From: an uncultured Muribaculaceae bacterium
Lineage (GTDB): Bacteria > Bacteroidota > Bacteroidia > Bacteroidales > Muribaculaceae
DNA: 64,000 nucleotides
Direction of reading: 5' to 3'
NCBI GenBank assembly: GCA_910579995.1
Contig: CAJTWH010000002.1
Span: 186,001 to 250,000, forward strand
Positions within the stretch are counted from its first letter, which is position 1. Each line of letters begins with the position of its first letter. Of this stretch, positions 57,502 to 64,000 are shown piece by piece. Below the pieces are notes generated by a model. It worked only from the letters and a program-made list of their open reading frames with translations, was not told where the DNA came from and did not search any database. A program made the position numbers and the translations under genes.

Positions 57502-59534
57502 TGAAGCTCTGCATAACAGAGAAACCGAGCGTTGCCCGCGACATAGCCTCGATATTAGGTGCCACTGAGCGCCACGACGGCTATTACGAGGGCAACGGCT
57601 TCCGTGTGACATGGACTCTCGGTCATCTTTGCTGCCTCTACGAACCCGATGACTACACACCGAGATGGAAACGTTGGTGCCTGTCGGAGCTGCCAATGTT
57701 GCCTTCGAAATTCGATATCAAGGTCATAAAAGACCCGGGGGTCGAACATCAGTTTGGAGTGATAGAATCGCTCGTCGGTCAAGCCGACACGATCATAAAC
57801 TGCGGTGATGCCGGTCAGGAAGGTGAGCTGATACAGCGCTGGGTGATGAAGAAGGCCAATGCGTCGTGCCCGGTGGAGCGACTGTGGATTTCCTCGCTTA
57901 CCGATGAATCCATCCGAGAAGGCTTCAGCCAGCTCAAACCGCAGGAGAACTACGACAAGCTTTTCTATGCCGGGCTTTCGAGAGCCATCGGTGACTGGAT
58001 TCTCGGCATGAATGCAACACGTCTTTACACACTTAAATATGGCGGGCGCGGCCAAGTGCTCTCCATCGGCCGTGTGCAGACCCCTACCCTCGCCCTCATT
58101 GTCAAACGACAACAGGAAATCGAGACTTTCGTCCCCAAGGATTCTTGGGAACTCCACACGATGTATCGTGATGTCAACTTCACTTACACGGGTGACCGCT
58201 TCGAGACCGAAGCGCCCGGGCAGGAAACCGTAGCCGAAATCTCGACGCTGCCTTTCACCATAAAATCGGTGGCTAAGAAAATGGGGCGTGAATCGGCGCC
58301 GAGGCTCTTTGACCTCACCTCTCTGCAGGTGGAGTGCAACAAACGTTTCGGTTGGACTGCCGACACTACGCTGCGCCTGATCCAAAGTCTCTACGAGAAG
58401 AAGCTCACCACTTACCCGCGCGTCGACACAACCTACCTCAGCGAAGACATATATCCTAAAATCGGCCCTACTCTCAAAAAGATGACGCCCTACGCCTCTC
58501 TTACAGAGCCGATACTTGCCTCGCCCATCACCAAAAGCAAAAAAATCTTCGACAACTCAAAGGTAACCGACCACCATGCCATCATCCCCACCGGTCAATA
58601 TCCTGCCGGAATCGAGGGCGATGAGAAAAAACTATATCATCTGATAGCAATGCGCTTCATAGGCGTGTTCTATCCCGATTGTAAATTCGAGGCCACTACG
58701 GTACTGGGAGAGGCCGGTAAATATGAATTCAAGGCTACCGGCAAAGTAATAGTCGAACCGGGATGGAGAGCGCTCCTTCCGGCAAAGAATGACACCACCG
58801 ACGAGAAGCAGGATGAAAACGATGCAGTGCTTCCGGTGTTTACCGAAGGTGAGAGCGGCCCGCACAAGCCATTCCTTGCCAAGAAGACCAGCCAGCCGCC
58901 AAAGCCTTACACCGAGGGTACTCTGCTCCGCGCAATGGAGACAGCCGGACGCACTGTAGACAGCGACGAGCTCCGTGAGGCGATGAAAGACAACGGTATC
59001 GGACGCCCGTCGACCCGAGCAGCCATTATCGAGACGCTCTTCAAGCGCGGCTACATACGCCGCGAGCGCAAGAATCTCGTGGCCACACAAGCCGGTATCG
59101 ACCTTATTGGCACAATCAACGAGGAACTGCTGAAATCAGCCAAACTGACAGGTATATGGGAGAATAAACTGCGCCGCATTGAGAGCGGCTCATTCTCTCC
59201 GGCTACCTTTGTGCGCGAAATCAGCGAGATGATGAGGCAGATTGTGATAAATGTGCTTACCGACAACAGCAACATGCGAATTCAATCACAGCAGTCGGCG
59301 CCGGCTTCCGAGCCGGCAGAGAAGCCCAAGAAACCTCGTGCTCCGAGGATTAAAAGTATAGCGGATATCGTATGCCCCGTATGTGGTGAAGGTCATGTCG
59401 TAAAAGGTCGCACTGCCTACGGCTGCAGCAAATTCGCCTCAGGTTGTACTTTCAGAATTCCGTTTGAAGAATGTGCTGCCGACGCGACACCCGGACAGGT
59501 AAACAAGACGGCAAAGAAAAAAGCAAAGAAATAA
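57501..59534 (+). CDS. topB: DNA topoisomerase III
   Basis: This 677-residue type IA topoisomerase has the TOPRIM domain (LCITEKPSVARDIA, INCGDAGQEGELI) and the catalytic tyrosine in TTYPRVDTTYL near residue 310, with YGGRGQVLSIGRVQTP (DNA-gate region) and a C-terminal zinc-ribbon remnant (CPVCGEGHVVKGRTAYGCSK). It relaxes and decatenates DNA and resolves recombination intermediates. It is of typical length. It is coupled to mazG upstream (1-base overlap) and to the GH95 gene downstream (1-base overlap). Confidence 0.95.
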   Translation: MKLCITEKPSVARDIASILGATERHDGYYEGNGFRVTWTLGHLCCLYEPDDYTPRWKRWCLSELPMLPSKFDIKVIKDPGVEHQFGVIESLVGQADTIINCGDAGQEGELIQRWVMKKANASCPVERLWISSLTDESIREGFSQLKPQENYDKLFYAGLSRAIGDWILGMNATRLYTLKYGGRGQVLSIGRVQTPTLALIVKRQQEIETFVPKDSWELHTMYRDVNFTYTGDRFETEAPGQETVAEISTLPFTIKSVAKKMGRESAPRLFDLTSLQVECNKRFGWTADTTLRLIQSLYEKKLTTYPRVDTTYLSEDIYPKIGPTLKKMTPYASLTEPILASPITKSKKIFDNSKVTDHHAIIPTGQYPAGIEGDEKKLYHLIAMRFIGVFYPDCKFEATTVLGEAGKYEFKATGKVIVEPGWRALLPAKNDTTDEKQDENDAVLPVFTEGESGPHKPFLAKKTSQPPKPYTEGTLLRAMETAGRTVDSDELREAMKDNGIGRPSTRAAIIETLFKRGYIRRERKNLVATQAGIDLIGTINEELLKSAKLTGIWENKLRRIESGSFSPATFVREISEMMRQIVINVLTDNSNMRIQSQQSAPASEPAEKPKKPRAPRIKSIADIVCPVCGEGHVVKGRTAYGCSKFASGCTFRIPFEECAADATPGQVNKTAKKKAKK

Positions 59535-61930
59535 TGAGGACCAGACTGACAGCTTTAGCATTGCTTGCGGCGCTTACGCTCAATGCTGCCGGTAATAAAC
59601 TCCATTACGGCCGACCGGCACAATTCTTTGAAGAGACCCTTTTGATCGGTAACGGTAATCTCGGGGCTATAATATATGGCGGAAGCGACAATGAGCACTT
59701 GCCAATCAACGACATCACTCTCTGGACCGGCGAACCGAATAGTGCAACCGCCCCTGAGAACGCACGGGAGAATCTCTCAAAAATCCGCAGAGCGATTGCA
59801 TGGGGCGACTACAAGGCTGCCGACAGTCTTAACCGCTACCTGCAAGGCAATTACAGCGAAAATTATCAACCGCTTGGCACTGTCGACATCCGATTCCACG
59901 ACATCGACACATCAGCTGTGACTGCTTACTGCAGAGAGCTGTCGCTCGACTCGGCAATCTCAACTGTATCTTTCCTCCACAGCGGAAGCAAAATAAGCCG
60001 CAGCTATTTTGCGTCGGCACCCGACTCGGTGTTGGTGATGTATATCAAAAGCGACAAGGCTTTCGACGCCGCCGTTGCCCTATCATCTCCACTTCCCTCG
60101 ACTACCGAGGCCAAGAACAATGAGCTGATGATGAGCGGCTACGCAGCCTTTCATTCCTATCCAAGTTATTACAAGGGCGTGACCGATAAATTCAATTACG
60201 ACCCCGAGAGAGGAACGCGCTTCTGCTCCATTGTGAAAGTGATACCGGTCTCAGGTGTGGTTACACCCGACAAAGATGGAGCCTTAGTATTGCGCGGTTG
60301 CAAGGAAGCCATGATTTTGATTACCAATGCCACAAGTTTCAATGGCTTCGACCGCAATCCTGCCACCGAAGGCCGTGATTACAAAGCTCTCGCCCGCAAA
60401 AGGATTGATCATGCAGCCTCGAAGAGCTACAGCGAACTGTGCGACACGCATATCGCAGATTACAAGAGACTTTACGACAAGGTCTCTTTGAACCTTGGCA
60501 CGACGCCCGACTCTATCGCCTCGCTGCCTACCGATGTCCAGCTCAAACGATATACCGACCTTAAGGAGAATAATCCGGAGCTCGAAGAGCTGTATTTCAA
60601 TTTCGGCCGTTACCTACTGATTTCAAGCAGCCGCACACATGCCGTGCCTGCAAATCTTCAAGGTCTTTGGAATGAGAAATTATTGCCGCCGTGGAGCTCC
60701 AACTACACTACCAACATCAATGTAGAAGAGAACTATTGGCCTGCAGAAGTCTGCGGTCTCGGTGAATTGCATAGCACAGCGCTGATTCCATGGATAGGCA
60801 ATCTCAGCAAAACAGGAAGCGCTACAGCGGCAAATTACTATGGGGTAAATCGCGGTTGGTGTCTGGGGCACAACTCCGATCTTTGGGCAATGACCAACCC
60901 TGTAGGACTTAAGAGCGGCAATCCAAGTTGGGCAAACTGGAATATGGGAGGTGCTTGGCTCGCTTCTCACATTTGGGAGCACTACCTTTTCAACCGCGAT
61001 ACAGAGTGGCTGAGGGAAAACTATCCTGTGCTCCGCGGAGCCGCGCTCTTTTGTATCGATTGGCTTGTAGAACGCGACGGCCAACTGATTACAACTCCAT
61101 CAACATCACCTGAAAATATTTATATAACTCCGCAGGGATACCATGGTGCGACCTCCGAAGGCGGTTTTGCCGACATTGCCATGATACGTCAGTGCCTGCT
61201 CGACACACGCGCAGCCGCTCAAACGCTTGACACTGACAAAGATATTGTAAGCGAGATCGACAGCGTTCTCGCCAAACTGCCGCCCTACCGTATCGGCCAT
61301 AAAGGCAATCTGCAGGAGTGGCGTGAAGATTGGGACGACGCAGATCCTACCCATCGCCATCAGTCGCACCTATATGGCCTTTATCCCGGAAGACATATCA
61401 CGCCGGCTGCGACTCCTGAATTAGCCTCGGCCTGCGGCCGCACTCTTGAAATCAAAGGTGACAACACTACCGGCTGGAGCACCGGATGGCGTATCAATCT
61501 GCTTGCAAGGCTCACAGATTCTGACAAGGCATACGCCATGTATCGCCGTCTGCTACAATATGTCAGCCCTGACAACTACCGCGGACCGGACAAACGAAGC
61601 GGTGGCGGCACATACCCCAACCTGCTCGACGCCCACTCTCCTTTTCAGATTGACGGTAACTTTGGCGGAACAGCCGGTGTGGCCGAAATGCTGATTCAAT
61701 CCACACCGGAGAGCATTTCGTTGCTACCCTCTTTGCCGGCGCAGTGGCGCGACGGCAGCGTAGAAGGTCTGCGGACACGCTCGGGTCATATTGTGGATAT
61801 GGTATGGAAAGATGGGAAAATCCACCAAGCCCGTATTCATTCTCTGGCCGGGGTACCGGTTAGAGTGAATTACAACGGCAAGAACATGAATATCAACCTT
61901 AAAGCAGGACAAACTTTCATATTGAAGTGA
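59534..61930 (+). CDS. GH95 alpha-1,2-L-fucosidase, secreted
   Basis: This 798-residue glycosidase has a signal peptide (about 1-19, LNAAG), an N-terminal beta-sandwich with LLIGNGNLGAIIYGG and a central (alpha/alpha)6 barrel with TNINVEENYWP (paired Asn of the catalytic base system), LQEWREDWDDAD (acid Glu region), and SPFQIDGNFGG (Asp). It should remove alpha-1,2-linked fucose from mucin or milk oligosaccharides. I chose the ATG at 59534, which overlaps the topB stop by one base; a longer frame begins at 59471 but lies inside topB and has no signal peptide. Confidence 0.93.
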   Translation: MRTRLTALALLAALTLNAAGNKLHYGRPAQFFEETLLIGNGNLGAIIYGGSDNEHLPINDITLWTGEPNSATAPENARENLSKIRRAIAWGDYKAADSLNRYLQGNYSENYQPLGTVDIRFHDIDTSAVTAYCRELSLDSAISTVSFLHSGSKISRSYFASAPDSVLVMYIKSDKAFDAAVALSSPLPSTTEAKNNELMMSGYAAFHSYPSYYKGVTDKFNYDPERGTRFCSIVKVIPVSGVVTPDKDGALVLRGCKEAMILITNATSFNGFDRNPATEGRDYKALARKRIDHAASKSYSELCDTHIADYKRLYDKVSLNLGTTPDSIASLPTDVQLKRYTDLKENNPELEELYFNFGRYLLISSSRTHAVPANLQGLWNEKLLPPWSSNYTTNINVEENYWPAEVCGLGELHSTALIPWIGNLSKTGSATAANYYGVNRGWCLGHNSDLWAMTNPVGLKSGNPSWANWNMGGAWLASHIWEHYLFNRDTEWLRENYPVLRGAALFCIDWLVERDGQLITTPSTSPENIYITPQGYHGATSEGGFADIAMIRQCLLDTRAAAQTLDTDKDIVSEIDSVLAKLPPYRIGHKGNLQEWREDWDDADPTHRHQSHLYGLYPGRHITPAATPELASACGRTLEIKGDNTTGWSTGWRINLLARLTDSDKAYAMYRRLLQYVSPDNYRGPDKRSGGGTYPNLLDAHSPFQIDGNFGGTAGVAEMLIQSTPESISLLPSLPAQWRDGSVEGLRTRSGHIVDMVWKDGKIHQARIHSLAGVPVRVNYNGKNMNINLKAGQTFILK

Positions 61931-62070
61931 TGGGAACAGCTATTCAATGGATAATCGTGGGGCTTATCGTAGGCGCCGCTGTTGTATATTTTATCAAGCG
62001 CAGGAAAAACAACGACTGCTGCAACTGCCCGCATGGCAGTACATGCGGCAAAAAACAACGCAAGAAATGA
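61930..62070 (+). CDS. FeoB-associated-type cysteine-rich membrane peptide (46 residues)
   Basis: A short frame starts at the last base of the GH95 stop codon and codes a peptide with one membrane segment (IQWIIVGLIVGAAVVYF) and a cysteine-rich basic tail (NDCCNCPHGSTCGKKQ). This composition matches the family of small FeoB-associated cysteine-rich membrane proteins. It ends with TGA overlapping the gluQ ATG (62067-62070), so it is coupled to both neighbours. No feoB is in the window. The iron link is by family resemblance only. Confidence 0.75.
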   Translation: MGTAIQWIIVGLIVGAAVVYFIKRRKNNDCCNCPHGSTCGKKQRKK

Positions 62071-63002
62071 ACGCACCTGTCGGCCGCTTTGCCCCTTCTC
62101 CCACGGGGCGTATGCACCTCGGTAATGTCTTTGCCGCCTTGATGTCGTGGCTGTCGGTCCGCAGCCGGGGCGGAAAGTGGATTTTGCGCATTGAAGACCT
62201 CGATCCGCAGCGTTCTAAACTCGAATACGCCCGTCAACTTGAAGATGACCTGCTGTGGCTCGGGCTCGATTGGGATGAAGGCGGCATAGAAAACAACGGC
62301 CCGGCAGCTCCGTATATGCAGAGCTTGCGCAGCGAAGTGTACGAAAGCGCACTTTCACGCCTGAAAGCCCAAGGCCTCACATATCCATGCTTCTGCACCC
62401 GTGCCGATATCATGGCGACGCAGGCACCACATCAGAGCGACGGACGGATAATCTACGCCGGCACATGCCGCCCGGATGATATGCCACGGCAGTTGGAAGA
62501 ACCTGCCCGAAAACATGCGACGAGAATCATGGTTCCCGACTGTGATATCTGCTTCAACGACCTTATTTTCGGTCCACAGAAAGTGAATCTCGCCTCGCAC
62601 TGCGGCGACTTTGTTTTGAGACGTGCCGACGGCGCTTGGGCATACCAACTTGCTGTAGTAGTGGACGACGCCGCAATGGGTGTCACGGAAGTTGTACGTG
62701 GCTGCGACCTGCTGCTTTCTGCCGCCCAACAGATATATCTTTACCGACTGCTCGGCCTTGAGCCGCCGCAATATGCCCACATACCACTGATATGCAACGC
62801 TGCCGGCCAACGCCTCTCTAAACGCGACAAAGGTCTTGACATGGAAAATCTGCGCAAAACAATGACAGCAGAAGAAATAATCGGCCGTTTAGCCTACTCA
62901 GCCGGGCTGACAGAGTCTCCGACACCGATCTCGGCAATGCAACTTGCCGCAAATTTCGATATCAATAAAATCGCCGCGTGCGAAAAAATCACCCTTACTT
63001 GA
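62067..63002 (+). CDS. gluQ: Glutamyl-Q tRNA(Asp) synthetase
   Basis: This 311-residue class I synthetase-like enzyme has the HIGH-type motif FAPSPTGRMHLGN, IEDLDPQR, zinc-binding Cys in YPCFCTRADI and the KMSKS-type RLSKRDKG. It lacks the anticodon-binding domain of GluRS, consistent with the GluQ family that glutamylates queuosine in tRNA(Asp). The start at 62067 overlaps the small peptide gene by 4 bases; the longer frame upstream runs through that gene and is rejected. Its 3' end overlaps the convergent gene by 8 bp. Confidence 0.92.
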   Translation: MNAPVGRFAPSPTGRMHLGNVFAALMSWLSVRSRGGKWILRIEDLDPQRSKLEYARQLEDDLLWLGLDWDEGGIENNGPAAPYMQSLRSEVYESALSRLKAQGLTYPCFCTRADIMATQAPHQSDGRIIYAGTCRPDDMPRQLEEPARKHATRIMVPDCDICFNDLIFGPQKVNLASHCGDFVLRRADGAWAYQLAVVVDDAAMGVTEVVRGCDLLLSAAQQIYLYRLLGLEPPQYAHIPLICNAAGQRLSKRDKGLDMENLRKTMTAEEIIGRLAYSAGLTESPTPISAMQLAANFDINKIAACEKITLT

Positions 63003-63381
63003 ATGCATCAGGCCGTCCCTCTACAAACAGATGGGCATAACCCGAATCATTCCACCAGAAACCGACGTTTATCAGTTCATTGTTGTTCAGGATATTCAGA
63101 ATGATATATTCATTGCCGTTTTCATCGCTATTTTCAACGACGTTATAGGCCAGCTCCGAGTCTTTCTCCACCAACTTTTTGATGGTCTTGACAAGGTTTT
63201 TGTCCTTTTCTGCGGTAACGCTCCTGAAATAGCTCGCCTCACAACGGTTAGTGACGAGTTTATACCCTTTCGAACGGATTCCCTTTTGGCTGAAGATTGT
63301 CTCTGTAGCCAATTTCGGGGGTACTGCCATAGCCGCGAACGCACAAAGCAGCATGATGATCAATGTGACAGACTTTCTCAT
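62995..63381 (-). CDS. Small exported protein of the second sigma cassette (DUF6108-like, tentative)
   Basis: This 128-residue protein has a signal peptide (about 1-19, AFAAMA) and a compact alpha/beta domain with YKLVTNRCEASYF, KKLVEKDSELAY and NELINVGFWWNDSGYAHLFVEG. It is third in a cassette behind a sigma factor and an anti-sigma-like protein, mirroring the gene at 33201-33638, to which it looks distantly related. The start overlaps the anti-sigma gene stop by 4 bases. Confidence 0.72.
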   Translation of the reverse strand: MRKSVTLIIMLLCAFAAMAVPPKLATETIFSQKGIRSKGYKLVTNRCEASYFRSVTAEKDKNLVKTIKKLVEKDSELAYNVVENSDENGNEYIILNILNNNELINVGFWWNDSGYAHLFVEGRPDAFK

Positions 63382-63848
63382 TTTTCTTCTAATAAATGGT
63401 TCATAGTTCTGATCGATGTGTTTCTCTCAATTTCAGCCTCTTCAACAATGTCGTAGAACATCTCAAGGCTCTTATTGCGTGTTTCAAGAGCTATTTCCAT
63501 AGCTTTGGCCTCCGGCACGATATTGCCATCTACGATTACGCATAAATAATTGTCAGCAGGCTCTTGACGGTCAAGCAATCCGGTAACGGCAAAGATGGCA
63601 ATTGCGCCCACGCACGCGGCAGCCACCCAACGGATAATATTGCGTTTTTTCTTGGCAGGCTTTCCTGAGGCGATAAGCGTAGACAGGGCCATACATTCCC
63701 TCACCTCATCAATAAGAGGCGATGACAATCCGCAGCTCATCAACACATATTCCAACTCCTTCTCCTGAAGCCTTGACAGCTTGCAATCAAGATATGCCTG
63801 CGCAAGCATTTCGAGTTCAGCCAATGTCAGATTATCCTTATCATTCAT
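63378..63848 (-). CDS. Single-span membrane protein, probable anti-sigma factor of the second cassette
   Basis: This 156-residue protein has a cytoplasmic N-domain (LTLAELEMLAQAYLDCKLSR, then VRECMALSTLI), a membrane segment near residues 76-92 (WVAAACVGAIAIFAVTGLL) and an acidic external tail. It resembles the protein at 32745-33191 in its N-terminal pattern and topology. It overlaps the sigma factor gene by 4 bases. The anti-sigma role is inferred from context. Confidence 0.72.
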   Translation of the reverse strand: MNDKDNLTLAELEMLAQAYLDCKLSRLQEKELEYVLMSCGLSSPLIDEVRECMALSTLIASGKPAKKKRNIIRWVAAACVGAIAIFAVTGLLDRQEPADNYLCVIVDGNIVPEAKAMEIALETRNKSLEMFYDIVEEAEIERNTSIRTMNHLLEEK

Positions 63849-64000
63849 CTCTCTAATTTTTTATATTGTTCGCGGAGCTTCTTTCGGGCACGGCTCATGT
63901 TTACTCTCACTGCTTCATCACTCATATTGAGCTCCCGGGCAATCTCTTCATACTCCAGCTCTTCAATCACCGCCAATTCAAACACCTTGCGTTGCACGGG
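63845..64000 (-). CDS. ECF sigma factor, C-terminal part only
   Basis: The visible 51 codons, running in from beyond the right edge, give region 4 of an ECF sigma factor: QRKVFELAVIEELEYEEIA, then the helix-turn-helix RELNMSDEAVRVNMSRARKKL. The stop codon TGA overlaps the ATG of the anti-sigma-like gene. The rest of the gene lies outside the window. Confidence 0.85.
   Translation of the reverse strand, partial: PVQRKVFELAVIEELEYEEIARELNMSDEAVRVNMSRARKKLREQYKKLER

Overview
The window looks like a chromosome segment of a gut Bacteroidales bacterium, most likely of the Muribaculaceae type. Three things support this. First, most transcription units are preceded by the Bacteroidetes promoter signature (TAnnTTTG at -7, often with a TTG or TTTG 19-20 bp upstream), and Shine-Dalgarno sites are not apparent. 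Second, the gene families are typical of the group: DUF4421, an LptD/OstA outer-membrane protein, a sodium/solute symporter-type arabinose operon, GH29, GH95 and GH13 glycosidases, and C-terminal tails resembling T9SS sorting signals. Third, the base composition is moderately high in G+C. The family-level placement is inference. No rRNA, tRNA, CRISPR array, phage gene or transposase was seen.

Layout. 1-2.7 kb: imelysin-like lipoprotein (cut by the window edge) and an outer-membrane porin. 3.0-7.3 kb: an AT-richer lipoprotein gene with a G9 tract in its signal peptide, then a secreted GH13 amylase-family enzyme. 7.8-9.6 kb: LytS/LytTR-type two-component pair. 9.8-11.7 kb: TonB-dependent receptor. 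11.8-15 kb: GH29 fucosidase and an acyl-CoA synthetase. 15-17.5 kb: sugar acetyltransferase and NAD synthetase. 17.5-23.1 kb: one tightly overlapping operon coding three enzymes of CMP-nonulosonate (legionaminate-like) biosynthesis followed by obgE, prmC and recX. 23.2-24.8 kb: MFS exporter and FKBP isomerase. 24.8-29.2 kb: menaquinone genes menD-B-C-E. 29.3-32.1 kb: BamA-like barrel and phosphoethanolamine transferase. 32.2-35.3 kb: ECF sigma/anti-sigma cassette with three exported proteins. 35.4-36.7 kb: exonuclease III and a membrane protein. 36.8-43.5 kb: L-arabinose operon. 43.7-45.1 kb: PadR regulator and PspC protein. 45.3-46.9 kb: secreted repeat protein. 47.1-49.8 kb: ManA and an LtaS-like alkaline-phosphatase-fold protein, which overlaps lptD (49.8-52.5 kb). 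52.6-54 kb: DUF4421 protein and an 81-residue protein. 54.2-56.6 kb: DsbD with a separate DsbD N-domain protein. 56.7-63.0 kb: operon mazG, topB, GH95 fucosidase, a 46-residue cysteine-rich membrane peptide and gluQ. 63.0-64 kb: a second sigma/anti-sigma/exported-protein cassette, cut by the window edge.

The most unusual feature is a family of four intergenic elements in the first 13.3 kb. Each abuts the stop codon of a minus-strand gene. Each consists of degenerate heptanucleotide arms (G/T-rich on one side, A/C-rich on the other) around a 47-bp core whose ends are inverted repeats. All four have the same orientation relative to the gene they follow. Other points worth a look are a G9 tract that could make a lipoprotein phase-variable, a structured leader or small RNA before manA, a PadR operator centred on the -33 element of its own promoter, and a 35-bp perfect palindrome before mazG.

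Working together, the genes suggest a host-glycan and plant-sugar user (two fucosidases, an amylase, arabinose catabolism) that invests in envelope biogenesis and modification (LptD, LtaS-like and EptA-like enzymes, nonulosonate synthesis, BamA-like barrel, DsbD) and respires with menaquinone.
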